Shown here piece after piece: positions 1 to 12,340 of a DNA stretch of 64,000 bases. The DNA is from Ectocarpus siliculosus (taxonomy: Eukaryota; Sar; Phaeophyceae; Ectocarpales; Ectocarpaceae): assembly GCA_000310025.1 (NCBI GenBank), contig FN649738.1, positions 205,386 through 269,385 on the forward strand, given 5' to 3'. The position numbers were made by a program, and so were the translations under genes. The first letter of the stretch is position 1, and every line of letters begins with the position of its first letter. Below the pieces are notes generated by a model. That model was not told where the DNA came from and ran no database searches. It saw only the letters and a list, made by a program, of their open reading frames with translations.

Positions 1-1549
1 GGTTGCAAGGAAGTCTGGGTGGCAGCGTGTGGATATCGTTGGATGGAGTGATCGAGGTCATGATCCGGAGATTTCCTCTCTTCGTGGTTTGTTTGTGGAG
101 GTCGTTTTTTGTCCGGACTGAGAGAAGGAGGTATTAGGAGGAGTATGTCGCTCATCCTGCAGGGAAAAGGTTCGTCTTTAGGGTAGAATCAGTGTGTTGT
201 GTTTGTGAGAATCAGGCAGCGCGGGACTGTAGTCACCACTACGCGTGTCTACGCCGCGTGTGGTATGGTCTAACCGTGTTGTATGTCCTGCCTTGCTGTG
301 TTACGGTGTGCTCTGTCTTTGTGCGTGCACGGGGGGCGGGGGGGGCTTTTACCCCCGCGACTTGCTTGAAATTTTTCCACATAGGTTTATCTAAGCAGCG
401 CGGTGTGTACCAACGGGCATCTTTTGTGGGTGGCGAAGGCAGAGGCCGGCAGGCGTTGATCGGTGACTTTGCGGGAGAGGAGCTAGAAATAAGAAAGTTG
501 GCGCGGTCTAGCCTCATAGCTATTTTATCACCATATTTTCGGTCAGCTGCCTATTTTGCGGCCTGCCTACCTTTAGAATGGGCAGTGAATCGCCCTGCCG
601 AAGCTGATTTTGTTTGAGAGCTCGGCGCACAGGCGCACAGCGTGCGGCTCGGTCTCGCAACAACATCCGTAGTAGTCGCGCTAGAGTGGAGATAGAGACA
701 TTTGACTTCGGGGAGACAGCTTCAGGCACTCCCTAAACGTTCATACAAGCGATTATTATTGTGTTGGGGGTGGATGTGAGCGTGGATGTATGCAACATCA
801 TTATCGGTCAACTTGATTTGAACTAATTTCGTGCCTGAGAAGGGGCAACCGGGAGTAGAAGAAATGAGACTTGGGGGTGCACCTGTGCGTGGATGGGTAT
901 TTTTCTTGGTACTTTTTCCCAGGGGAAGAGGGCTACTACCCGGCAACGCGCGGTAACGAGCTGCCACCCGAAGCATGAGATGACGGGCGGCCGGCCTGGG
1001 CAGACGAATGGGGCCAGGAGAGCACTACGTAGATGGGGCACACAACTTCTGTGTGTGCGCCATTGAGTAGAGGAGAGCCTGTCCATGTTGGTTTTGCTTC
1101 ATTTGTTGCATCATGATAGGAAACGCCTCTACTTTCCGACAAGGTTCAACTCCTCGCGACAGGGTCTAGTCGACACTAATAACGGATTGTTGAGCACATG
1201 GATGGAGACTGCTGAGCTCGAAATTACTTGACTTAATAGGAAGGGCGGGTTGCGCCTTTATTCTCTTGCAGTTTCCGACCCTCGGTCGTTTGGCATGTGA
1301 CACGTGACATGTGATAGGCACGGAAACACGTGGGCTGGACACACCGACCGGCGAGATATAGCCGGCTCCGCTGGTGTACAGTTGTAGTACGAGGGGAAAA
1401 AACACTCTTTTGTTGCAGTGGATTCTTTGGCCACACACGCACGTGTCCACAGGTGGCCACTGGTACACGTTGTACGGGTACGTTGCACAAGGTGTACCTA
1501 TCTGCGTTGCATCCCAACGGCACAACGTACCTACTTTGTGCCACCCACC
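1..1549. other. No gene recognised
   Basis: Open frames here are short, overlap on both strands and lack matching splice sites or recognisable domains. I see no RNA gene, terminal inverted repeat or LTR. Probably intergenic, although an isolated small exon cannot be excluded. Confidence 0.5.
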
Positions 1550-1773
1550 GGGCACAAGGTGCCAAGCTCATGCAACCTTACGGGCACAAGGTGTTCAGGT
1601 CGTGCAACCCAACGGGCACAAGGTGCCGAGGTCGTGTAACCCTACACGAGGTGTTGAGTTTGTGCAACCTTACGGGCACAAGGTGCTGAGTTCTTGCAAA
1701 CCTACGGGCACAAGGTGTTGACTTTGTGCAAACTTGAGGGCACGAGGTGTTCAATGTGTGCAACCGTTGTTCC
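1550..1773. repeat. 32-bp minisatellite, about seven units
   Basis: The unit starts GGGCACAAGGTG and runs 32 bases. It repeats at 1550, 1582, 1614 and onward with point changes and one 4-base deletion. Weaker copies extend left to about 1455. The period is not a multiple of three, so the overlapping open frames are artefacts of the repeat. Confidence 0.85.
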
Positions 1774-2842
1774 GGTATGGCGTCGCCACAAGTATTTTTC
1801 GTAGTTGTCTCGTATTTTCGTGTCCTTCTTGCGACTGGTTCATGCACACGCCATGGCGATGCGCTCAAACAAATTAAGCAACATTTGAAGCAGATTAAAC
1901 TTCCGACCAAAGACAAACGGATCCCGAACACCGATTGATTCCAAACGACTAATAATAGTTGCAATAGCAGAGTAGCAGTTGGATTGCTACGGCTCCTTCG
2001 AATGGTCCTCAACCCCCGCTTTCACAAAAATCCAGAGGGATCTCATTCTCGCAACAAATGATCAAATCCACCCACAGTACATTCCCGAGGACTGATGTGG
2101 AAACAACCGATGTCGAATCTTGCGACACAAATTACAAACCGGCTGCCAAAAGCAGTCCCGTCAATTCATTGCACAACAGTATTTATTTGCGTGTGCGAAG
2201 CTCCTGATCCAAAAACCGTGTCAAGCTCCATTGGCAACAAGAAGAATTGAATCTCGAAACTTTGCCCCGGTGGTTTGAGACAGATGTCAACACGACAGCG
2301 AAGTAACCCAAAACACAACACGAATATCGTCAAGTTGCCTCCCAACTCCCACTGATGTGCCGCGAGTCTGTCCACCTGGGAGTGGGCGTATCGGGAAATG
2401 AAACCGGCAGGGAAGAGGGGTCGTCGTGTTATTCCTGCGTTCAATATCTGGTTGAACATTGGGGCTGAACATTGTGGAACACCCGACGCCGTCACTGACA
2501 AGGCCGCAGGCTAACCTCAAAACACGAAGAGCTACAGCTTGACAAGAAAAACATGGGCGCGAGAACATTGACCATATTCCTCCGGCATGCCACAGAGCGC
2601 CGTCGAACATGGAGCAATAGTAGTCTAGCAGTCTCAAGAGAGACGCGTTCTATGCTGCTAGTCCTGATATTTTCTGGTCACTGTACACTCTGAGTTCTGC
2701 CGGCGCACCTACAACACATAGGAAAACGACGGAATCCATGGGATACTTACGTAGTATCTCTCCCAAGAGGCGAGATCAACGTTTCTGGCTGTGCCCCTCC
2801 ACCCACCAACAACAACTTGACGGAGGTTTGACGTGTTAAAAG
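1774..2842. other. No gene recognised
   Basis: Two overlapping minus-strand open frames of 111 and 116 codons (2166-2637) show neither domain features nor clear splice junctions. No repeat structure is visible. Confidence 0.45.
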
Positions 2843-3070
2843 TGTTTTCAATATTTTCACTTCAGGCGCAAGAACATGGAAAAGCGCACTTACTTGTGCA
2901 CACCCCATCTCGAATACGGAATATTTGTGTTCTGTTGAAGACACACGAGGTTCGAAAAATGTTTTCAATATTTTCACTTCAGGCGCAAGAACACATGGAA
3001 AAGCGCACTTGTGCACACCCCATCTCGAATACGGAATATTTGTGTTCTGTTGAAGACACACGAGGTTCGT
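2843..3070. repeat. 117-bp tandem duplication
   Basis: A block starting TGTTTTCAATATTTTCACTT at 2843 recurs at 2960 with few changes. The first copy carries a small extra segment in the CGCACTTACTTGTGC region. The two copies are adjacent and direct, which suggests a recent local duplication. Confidence 0.85.
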
Positions 3071-4031
3071 CAGTGCAACACTGCGTTCTACTCCGCAGCA
3101 CATTCGAATGCTTGGCGTTGGATATTATATGACGACTGTAGACTAGGTCCCACTTCAATCTGTTTCCCAGCTCTCTGTAGTACGTGCTCATCATCATATA
3201 TATGCGGAAAACGAACACCTACAAATGAAAATCAAACGAGTCGAAGAACACTCACTCACTGTGAAAAAAGCAACAATCTCGTAGATAATGCACACACGAC
3301 GACAACAGCACGGCAGCAGGAGCGAGGTGCACGAATAGCATGTGAGGATGCAGGAATCAACCTAGCTAGGAGATACACTTGCCATGCCATTTCGAAGTGA
3401 CGGTTGTCGGAGAAAGATAGCACTTGCCCGGGAGGATCGTTGTCGCAAGTAACTCCGCAAGCCACTGATCGTTCGCGGGGGACGTACAGGTAGAGCGTTT
3501 CATCGCGCACGTCGAACGGACCAGCTTCACGTCGTTGGTGTACGCAATGGCAAAGGCGGTAAGTTTCGAGTAGATCAGAACGCCGACATGCGGACAAAAT
3601 CTCGTGTCGCTTCTGTTTAACCTTACGGACTGCCGTCACGCTAGGAGCGTGGAGATGGCACACCTGTGGTCTTTGGGCGCAACGCTGTGCATGCTGAAGG
3701 CATCCGTGCCACACGCCCTTTGGCGTGCACCGCCAGACGGAAGGAAGGGCATCCTGTTTCGGCGGATTCGCTGCTGCACATCATTTGAATCTAGGCCTAC
3801 CGCAAAGAAAGCTGTTTCTACAATAGGCATACTTACTTTCGTTCAAGACGGAAGATTTTATCGCGCATATGTAATGGTTTATCCTAAAGGGTACCGCCGT
3901 CGAAGGGTCGAAGGCACTGCTGTCTGCCAGATGTAGGCTGTGTGATAGATGGTGCTACCTATGTGTTCTTAGCCTGCCCGCCCGTGAGGGTCGTGACGAG
4001 GCCGGGTATAAGTTGTGTGTGTGTTGTGTGT
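3071..4031. other. No certain gene; weak coding signal
   Basis: A minus-strand open frame of 152 codons (3256-3714) and a plus-strand one of 110 codons (3604-3936) both read somewhat like protein. Neither has flanking splice sites that I could join into a gene. Treat as possible exon remnants only. Confidence 0.3.
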
Positions 4032-4039
4032 GTTCGCGC

Positions 4040-5640
4040 TAGTGTTGTTGTGTATCAAGAAATTTACGGGGGGTATATGGATATTGATATATACCCCCCC
4101 GTTGAAATCGGATATTGATATTTTCTGATATTTGAGGAAATCTCAAAACAGGTTCGGATATATAGGGGGTATATATTGGGGTATATACTGGGGTATACCT
4201 AACATCTGATATATTTGAGGTATATATTGGGGTATATTTGGGGTATATTGAAGAGATCATCACGCTCACGAGAGCAGGAGGAGCACGTACGTACCTGACT
4301 GACGGCGTTACTGTATGTATCCAATAGCTGTACCAGTTGATCATCTACTACTACGTTGAATCCGCGGATATAGTGGCAAGTTGCAACGCTCCTTTGATCC
4401 TGCTGCTGTCATCATCAGGCTCGCCAAAGACTCAACAACAGCGAAGAGGATCGCAATTAATTGCTAACTGCCGGCGTATGAATGACCGCGAAACCATTAT
4501 TTTTCATTGAACGAAAACAAGAAGACGTAAATAATACATCCAAACAGCTCTCTGAAAAAAGCAGTGGCCAAAATCGGGTACACCCGGTCCAAACACGGCC
4601 ATAATCGGGTACCCCTACAAGATGCTGCTGGGAGCGACCACATGCCACCATCTGGTTGGCCGACGCCCGCCCCTACCCGACCTTGACCGCCTTTCCACCG
4701 GGTGCACCCGATCTTGGCTACTCACCCCCCGGAGGAGTACCCGGTTTTTCTTTCCCCAAACCGAAAACGGCTGGGCTGTTCGACCAAAACCCATGCACAC
4801 AATCACGGGTCGGACGCACACCACTGGCCCTCGAATTCGGACCTTCTGACGGCCCGGCGGGGGGAGGCAGACCCCCCGCCGGCGGTGGAAGTCTCCCTTG
4901 GGGGAAACGGCTGGCGGTCTGTGCAAATGACCGAGAAGAAGAAAGAGCTGGATCAATACCTCCCTCACGAGATGCGACACACGCAGGACTCATCTCAAGA
5001 ATAGACATATTTCTCTCCCTCCCGCTACTTTCTCATTATTGGCGACAAATGAGGGCCAGCCAGTGGTGTGCGTCCGACCCGTGGTTGTGTGCATGGGTTT
5101 TGGTCGAAGAGCCCAGCCATTTTCGGGTTGGGGAAAGAAAAACCGGGTACCCCTCATCCCGCGGGGGTGAGTAGCCAAGATCTCCTGTCTCCTTCACGAC
5201 CGAGGGTTGGTTTTCTTTACCACACCACCTCCTGCTCGTCGTTCTGCTGGCTGCGACCCGGAGACGACCAACTCGATGGGAGATGCTGCCGAAGAGGGGG
5301 ACGCTGCCGAAGCAGGGGATCCCTTTGCCGAAGAGGATCCCTCTGCCGAATATGATTCACTACGTACAGATGACTGTGGGACTCCCGACATGGTAGTGTG
5401 GTGGTAGTGTGCCCAAGAGAGTATCAAGAAATATTCAAATGTATACCCCGATATATTCCCGAACAGTATTCATATCAAGAAATATACCCTATATATTCGT
5501 GATATATCAGATATGCACTTGATGTATCAATTTCCTGATATATCCGGATATTGCCCTGAAAAAAAGCCGATATTGATATATCGTATTCAGGGGTATATTG
5601 TATGTTTCCTGATATATGAATTTCCTGATACACAACACTA
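4040..5640. mobile_element. hAT-type non-autonomous DNA transposon
   Basis: The element begins TAGTGTTGTTGTGTATCA and ends TGATACACAACACTA, giving terminal inverted repeats that extend imperfectly into GAAATT. It is flanked by the same 8 bases, GTTCGCGC, at 4032-4039 and 5641-5648. An 8-bp target duplication and ends starting TAGTG are typical of the hAT superfamily. The subterminal 250 bases at each side are AT-rich with many GGTATAT/ATATACC motifs. No transposase frame is present, so it would need an enzyme supplied in trans. A second, GC-rich palindrome is nested inside. Confidence 0.8.
4710..5182. repeat. Nested fold-back palindrome inside the hAT element
   Basis: The left arm 4710-4832 starts GATCTTGGCTACTCACC. 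It is repeated in inverted orientation at 5051-5182, which ends GGTGAGTAGCCAAGATC. About 220 bases separate the arms. The arms share CCCAAACCGAAAACGGCTGGG and its complement. It looks like a separate MITE-like insertion or the internal arms of the host element. Confidence 0.8.
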
Positions 5641-6672
5641 GTTCGCGCGCGCGGGGTAACGGGCACTATTGAGGGTGACAGGTGACAGCAGCGCCGAACC
5701 GGCACAAAATATACCGGGCAAGCTCTCAATAGTGCCGGTCTGGCACTATTGCGAGCACCGCCTGTGTCCAGATATTTTACCGGCGCTATATCGGGCACCT
5801 GGCACTAAACAGGTCCCCCTACTGTACATGCTTTTCTCACAGACGCTGGACACAAGGACGGACACGACCACAGGAATGCAGGTCCGCACACCAATCACCA
5901 TGTGATCCAATTCACCCATGTGCAGGTCCATCCAGGTTCATCCAGCAGGGGGAAAGAGAACGTCTGCCCATCACCAACAATCCCCAGCGGGACTGCAGCG
6001 TGTGATACGCTTACGCCGTGGGGGTGGCCGACGACAGGAGAGCCGCGTGCACCAGGTGGGTGTTGGGTCTGTGTCTGGATTTCTCGAAAAGCTCGTTTTG
6101 AAGGAAGGCCTGCTACATGGACTTGCACGCTGGGCGTGTCTCTGTGACACACGGAAAACGATTCCACCGACAAAGCGAAAAGGGCGCGCTTACAAATACG
6201 TACAGCAGCAGTAGCGAGCACTCCCTCTCTCTTGTACCACGCCAGTAGGGGTCTTGGACCATGGCTCAAATCTCGACTCATACGTATTTGAAGGAAGACC
6301 CTTGGAACACCAGGCCGAGAGATGTTCCACCAAACCACACCAAAGCGTGTAACAAAAAAAACGGCGTCAGATGCCGGACGAAACTATTCTGTGTACGGCA
6401 TCGAAACGGACGTATCTAGATGTACCACAGACATGGACTGCATCAACGTCTAGCTGTCATTTAGATGCACTCGTCTGACACACCCCAGTCTTTAGACGAC
6501 AACTACCCGGCGGTTGCAAAAGATACCACACCCGTGCGATCGCTGTGTACTGCATTTGGCTTGTGGTGAACTGCTGTACAGGTACCAGCTGTGTGAGGGG
6601 GTGTGATATCTTACGTCACGCCTGTGTCGCCAGCGTGATGAAGTGCGCTCAACCCCACGTACAGCGCATTAA

Positions 6673-7751
6673 CCCTTTTGAGTCTTCAGGCGTTCTCACT
6701 GATCATTGATTGATCATTTGCAAATGCTGGTGTAGTGGCAAGTCGTGGAGTTGCCGCGCTGCAGCCCTTCGCGCCGTGTATTGGCAAGTCCATAGGTAGG
6801 TATGTCTAGATTATTAGGACCCGCGCCAACCGGCTGACCAATGAAGAGACTTCAGTGACAGCGGCGGGTAATATCAAGGTCTCGGGAATGGGAATGGGGC
6901 CAATCAATGACAAATCATGAATCTCTCAACGTATGCATATGTCAATGAACGCGTGTGTGCATAGATACATACATACATATGTGTTCTTTCGCAGCACCAC
7001 ACATACACTCGCCCGAACGTAGGAAGCCACTGCTGCTGCAAAGAGCAGAGGGCAGCAAAAGGGAGGGGTGTTGCAATCCCTGCCGAAGCCCAGATATCGA
7101 GGATGTCGTGGTTCCCAACACTTTGAAAATCGTTCCCAAGACCCAGCAGTCATTGTGTCAGCAGCTACAACGAACGCTACAACAACACTACTACTACTGC
7201 TGTAGACGAGTAAAACATATCAGCAACACATCCACACTCGTAACACTACACATACCACCCTCGCTCGAACCTAGGAAACCACGAGGTACAGGTGTGTGCT
7301 GGTGGATGTGCATGTTGTTTGAAAAACACAGGAGCTCTAGAGAGCTGGCAGGGCACATTTCGGGGGGGGGGCAGAGAACAGAGAAGTACAGAAGTACAAA
7401 CACCGGCTATGGGTCTTCACTGATCATTTTGCCCTCTCTGGACTGATCATTTACAATATACCGAAAATAGACTAGTTGAGGCAGCTAGACGACTGATCAT
7501 TTCAAAGTCTACACAGCTAACCTGCCCTACTGACCGCAGCGCGACCACCCATCAACCCTTCTACGACCCTGTCCGTGGCCACCACCCTGTCGCCGGCTTC
7601 TCTCATGGCCTACAGTTGGAGATAGCTGTTGCGTGTGCAGAAGTACACTGGTGTCTTTCTCTGCACTTCTCTCTCTCCCGCTCGCTCTCGCTCTAATTTG
7701 TTTTTTGGCGCAAAAAAAAAAAACTGACAGTCCAGCCTAGACCCAAAGGGG
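6673..7751. mobile_element. piggyBac-like element at TTAA
   Basis: Copy A has TTAA at 6669-6672 and again at 7752-7755. Between them lie 1,079 bases starting CCCTTTTGAGTC and ending GACCCAAAGGGG, an imperfect terminal inverted repeat. The paralogous site in copy B (TTAA at 40049-40052) is uninterrupted and holds a single TTAA. Exact TTAA duplication with CCC...GGG ends is the hallmark of piggyBac elements. No transposase frame is visible; a poly-A run and several TGATCATT motifs lie inside. The insertion postdates the segmental duplication. Confidence 0.85.
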
Positions 7752-8179
7752 TTAAGGGTACTCGTAACGTACAACGTGGGCGATAGCCTGAAGTGGCACA
7801 CGCGGATTCATGACGCTCTTCCCTTTGGAATTCCTCGCACTCAAAAAAGCATGTATCAACGTACGGAACTTGAAATCTCGCAATGCCGGTAATCAGAGCG
7901 CTGTACTCGGCGGTACGATGGGTATCTGTAGGTAGTATTACAAGCTGTGTGCAAAAAATGAAAGCACATATTTTTTACTGAACGATGACAAGGCGACCAC
8001 GCCGTGTCATTTCAGATGTGCGTTTATCGTTCATCACTCCAGCTGACACTACAGCGCAGTATATGGGAAACAAGCATTTGCCAGCAACAAATCAACAAGA
8101 GCTTTGCATAGAACCAACATATGCATACTTCATACGAAGGAGGCACTCGACTGCCGCCCCAAACAAATGACACACAAAG

Positions 8180-8607
8180 TTTTTTTTTTTTCGTCCCATC
8201 TCTGGCGCCGCCTGCCTACTCCTCTTCGGCGCACACTGCACGTTTGCCGCGTATGTGCACTTACACTTCTCAGCGTACTTGGTACACGCACCGTCCGGGG
8301 TCACACAGGACGGGGAATCAGCGCCGGTTTTTTCTTCTTTTATCTTCTTTTGTCCCCACCTACCTCCTGCGGTGGCTGCCTGAGATATTTTTATCGCGAG
8401 GAGGGCAGCAATCCCTTCCCTCGCGACGGTTAAGTCGATGTCGACAATGAAGTCGATCAAGTTTACTAACAACGAGCTTTGCAGCGCGTCGCTTCCAACT
8501 TAGACCAGGATTTATTTAGAGAGAAAAAACTCATTATGCCCGGACTCAAACCCCATGACCTGGCCCTTGGTATGCTGCGAGGATACCCACTAGACCACTG
8601 GGGTGAC
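8180..8607 (-). mobile_element. tRNA-derived SINE (copy A)
   Basis: Read on the minus strand, it starts with a tRNA-like head. An A-box-like TGGTCTAGTGGG lies at 8586-8597 and a B-box-like GGTTTGAGTCC at 8542-8552. It ends in a poly-A tail (poly-T 8180-8191 on the plus strand). The same element lies in copy B at 40487-41232, so it predates the duplication. The degenerate B box and the long body argue against a functional tRNA gene. Confidence 0.65.
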
Positions 8608-9269
8608 AAGAAGGGTGTACACTGTAGAGAGAGACCTGTTGGGCGAAGTGGCTTACGCTGTGCAGCGAGGGACGCTGTCCTCTCGAGCTGCTGGCGTGGT
8701 TATGCGAGGTGTAGGTAGGGTGAACACAAAGTGATTTATTATCCACACTCAGACGCCTCAGACGCCCAAGCTGTCTTCACCTGACGGCTACAGACTTGGA
8801 AACACGCCTCCACAATACTGCACAGAACCAATGCAGTAGAACCAGTCGTTCTTATACACAAATGCTCCAACAAGAACCTCAATCGCCCATCGCCACAGGT
8901 AACTCCTAGATGAGAACGGCATACGAGGTTGGACCCTTGACGACGTGATTTTTGAGAGCGTTGAGTTGTGCAGGCATCCGCCATGCATCAGCGTTAAGAT
9001 CGGCCGCTACAGCATAAATTTATTTAGGCATAAAATATCCCCCCGACAAGAGAAGAAAATGGCCGTTCGCGTGGGGTCTGCGGATACAGCAGCACTATCC
9101 TGCAGCGCCGAACAAATGCTTGTATGACTTGGAGATTTGGTTTTGTATGTCACCGCCCACATTCCGGACAAAGACGGTGTGTAGACTTCGAGAGGGTTTC
9201 AACAAAACAGTCTACGCAGCAAAATTGATTTAGCGAACATATGGGATAAAGTATTCAATCCGTGCTTTG

Positions 9270-9296
9270 GGGTTAGGGCTAGGGATAGGGATAGGG
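9270..9296 (+). repeat. Interstitial telomere-like repeat (copy A)
   Basis: Contains GGGTTAGGG followed by CTAGGGATAGGGATAGGG, that is, TTAGGG-type units with substitutions. The paralogous copy is at 41848-41874. A third unlinked tract is at 53184-53205. Confidence 0.6.
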
Positions 9297-9562
9297 TCTG
9301 CGTGCCCCATCCTTATTATTTTTCTAGATACTCGTAGGCGGTCGAACACTTGAGGAACAGTTGTCTACGGACAAACTTTTCGATGATAAGTTGGCTGGTC
9401 TGTACCAAGTTGTTTTGTTTAGTGTGGAGTGTTCGAGTCGCCTGGGGGCCTTGGCCGGCAACTGCGATGCCGTTAGGGGCAACATAAGAGCATAGCCATC
9501 GATGACCACCCCCCATTTTTGTTTTTCCGCCCATGCTATCTGTATCCTAGTACTCCGGAGAC

Positions 9563-11379
9563 ATGAAGATCCGGCGGGTGCTTTTCCTTGTGGCGACACC
9601 TGGCATGCATCCTCTGGCCGCCACCGCCGCCACCGTTACCCCGAATGCTAACACCAAGACTGCTAGCGGTGACCGGAATAACGCTGGAGAGAAAACTGCA
9701 CCTACCGCGGCAGGAGTCGGCGGTGCCTCCCGCGCGCATCCCCACCTGGGCTCCTTGGCGAGTGATCTCGACGCGTGTTCCACGGAGGCTAGCAGTTGCC
9801 TAGACGACCAAGTGTGAGTACCAGCAGCGACGAGAACACATCCTATTCCCCCGTGCAGGGTTTCGCAACTGGCAGCTGCGTTTGTTGCTTCGGAGGTTTA
9901 TCTTACTTCGCTTACGATGACTACAGAAGTGGTACCAGGCAGAGTAGAGCGAAAGTCTTCGCAGTTTTTCTAATTTTGCAAACACTCCTGGATTATATGT
10001 AGTAAGGATAAGCTGAGTCGGCCTTCGAGTTATGGTCTGCGTGCCCCCTGCCTGGTCATTTTTCGAACGAACATGCTCTCTTTGCGTTGTCAGTCCGAAT
10101 AGAGTTGCCCGGAGTGCTTGGGCCACCCCCTCCTAAGCGGTGCGCCTCCCGAGAAAGGAGAAGAGTAATCCAACCACCCGCGATTCGCTTCCGCCGCAGC
10201 GTCAACACCTCCTCTCTCTCTCTCTCTCTCTCTCTCTCCGGGACATACATGCGGGACCCCCGCACGCCCAATGCCGCAGGTGCCTGGAGTGCATGACGTC
10301 CTACGTGGACCACCCCCTGGAGTACCAATCGTGCTTAGACAACTATGTCACCGACTGGGCGTCTGCGACGGTGTGCGACGGAAGAGCAGAGCAGCCATGC
10401 TGCGCCAACTTCGTTTCTGAGGGAAATTGCCTCGAAAACGAACCCTTCATAGAGTGAGCAACGAAAATTGTTGCTGGAATTCTGAAATAGATGTATGTGT
10501 CGTTGGAGCTGATAGACGAACGCTGTCAGAAGAAGCAGGGGTTTCGGTATCACAGCTGTTTCGATATTTTCGTCTCGCGGCCCTTCGTCGGAACGAGTGT
10601 TTTTGTGTGCTTGGATTTTGTGGTACTTCCTTTCGCGTGTCTCTTCTTCGACTTTGTTCTTCGCATCGTCAGCACTCTGAATCCGACCGTTTTGGGGGGA
10701 GGTTTCTACAGTGTATGATATGGGGAAAGACAGACGCTGCTTTGCGTTGGGCACACCGGATTCACCCGGGGCGATGTAAGCGTACAGCGGAAGCGACTCC
10801 CCGGTACTCGGGCTTGGTCTGGTGGGTTTCTCTTATGACTGACTCTCTCTCTCTGTGGCGGTGGACCAATACCGTTGCGACCTAGAAAGGTGTGGTTGGG
10901 AAGATGACCCCGCTGGTGCGTGTGTCCGATCCGTACAGAGGTGCTATACCTCCCTGTCGTGTGCCGCCAGGGAACAAAAACCAGCGTGTTCAGGTGCTTA
11001 TGTTCACCCTCCGCTGACATCGCGCGAGACACCGATCACCATCCCCCCCAATCATGGCACCCTACTGCCGCCGCTGCTGCTGCTGCTTTGCAGGTACTGG
11101 AAGTGCAACCTGGGCTTGTTCGACGGGTGCGTGGACTACGACATGACCTGCCTTGGCACCGAGGGCATGACCGAGGACCTGGGCCTCAACACCAGCACCG
11201 CCAGCACCGGCACCAGCGCTAGCAGTAGTACCAGCATCGTGTCGGATGCGGTGGTGGAGGATGTTGCGACGGACGAAAGCGGGGCTGCCAGGAAAACCTT
11301 CGTCATGGCCAACGTTGTCGTCGCGACGGCGTCTGCGCTGCTAGCAGGGATTGCCGCAGTTGGCTCGTGGCTGGGTTAG
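9563..11379 (+). CDS. Secreted cysteine-rich protein with hydrophobic C-terminal tail
   Basis: A four-exon gene of unknown function: 9563-9813, 10280-10453, 10890-10940 and 11094-11379, all with GT-AG introns and matching phase 2 joins, about 253 residues. The start MKIRRVLFLVATPG opens a hydrophobic stretch that may be a signal peptide. The middle holds about a dozen cysteines (CLECM, DGRAEQPCCANF, ECGWEDD, YWKCNLG, DYDMTCLG). A Thr/Ser-rich stalk follows. The C terminus is hydrophobic with almost no charged tail (VVVATASALLAGIAAVGSWLG), as in GPI-anchored surface proteins. The exon 3 donor is the least certain point; later phase-compatible donors at 10956, 10959 or 10986 would lengthen it. 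The intron before exon 2 ends in a long CT run. Copy B of the gene is broken. Confidence 0.7.
10210..10239 (+). repeat. CT microsatellite
   Basis: About fifteen CT units in the intron just upstream of exon 2 of the cysteine-rich gene. They may serve as an extended pyrimidine tract. Similar CT or GT/CT runs precede several other exons in the window (26330-26360, 28589-28630, 28965-28990). Confidence 0.9.
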
Positions 11380-11569
11380 GGAAACACACGCGAGAGCGGA
11401 TGGATGCCGGATATTGCCCCCTCCATGCGGAAGCCACGCCAGCGGCAAACGCGGCACCTAGGGGTCACACCCCGGCCGCCGCCCCTGCTGCCAAATATGT
11501 TCACCGTGTGTTGCTGTCGAGGCCATGCCGAGTTGTGCTGTGCGTGAGGTTGTGTTGGCAGATTTGATC

Positions 11570-12340
11570 ATGGCAGCCGCGGGCAGCAACGACAACATGG
11601 TGGGTGGTCGGTCAGCGTTCTGTCGATGTTGCGTTTTCTCTTGTGGACGACGAATTTACTCTTTTTGTGGCCACGTCCGTGTATGGTGATGCATGCCTAT
11701 TGTTTTGGCGATGTATGGCATTGAAACTCTATGATGTTTGGTCTGTGCTTTGGTTGCCAGTGTTGAGGCCTTTTACGAAGTTTTCAACGAGTACCAAGGT
11801 GATTGGTTTTGCGAACCTCAGCGAAGTCTCCTGTCGGGATTAGATGTATGTACGTGCATTGGGTACTCTGCTACTTTTTCAAGCACTTTTTTGCAGCATT
11901 CGTACAACTGTCCATTGGTGTATTTCCATACCGTGTATTCGTATACTCAGCATTGTTCGTAGCGCTGAATGTACATTCATGTATCCTCATTATATTGATT
12001 TATTCCGTAGGCAACACTTGACTGTCTCTTTGCCTGGCTGTCCGATATCCTGTTCGGCTGTCTGTGTATTTGTGATGATGTATTTTCTGTCGCCGATCAA
12101 TCGACTTGGTGGTGTCTTGTCTCAGTTTTTCTCTCGGTCTTGTGGGTGCCCGTTGGAATCCATAGATCCCCCCACTGGTACAAGTGAGTTACGTCCGGAC
12201 GGGTGGTGCGACCAACGCCGCCGCGGTGACGTAAAGGGTTTTCATGTGGTATCAACCTGCGATCACATGCCTTAAATTGGGTATTTTCTTCTGTTTGTTT
12301 TCTTTCCTGCAGCGTGCCCTACCAGTTGTCCGTTTCCTGA
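11570..12340 (+). CDS. Small two-helix membrane protein (copy A)
   Basis: A four-exon gene: 11570-11610, 11761-11845, 12011-12183 and 12313-12340. All introns are GT-AG and all phases match; the product is 108 residues. It starts MAAAGSNDNMVGGR, then an acidic/aromatic stretch (VEAFYEVFNEYQGDWF). Two hydrophobic segments follow, one around ATLDCLFAWLSDILFG and one around WWCLVSVFLSVLWVPVG. The tail is QLSVS. Comparison with copy B supports it: most exon substitutions are synonymous and the one exon indel is three bases, whereas the introns differ more and hold insertions. Function is unknown; location in a membrane is inferred. It lies 190 bases after the cysteine-rich gene on the same strand. 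Confidence 0.7.

Noticed and set aside
1550-1773. CRISPR-like array
   Set aside because: Units are contiguous with no unique spacers, and the genome is eukaryotic; it is a minisatellite.
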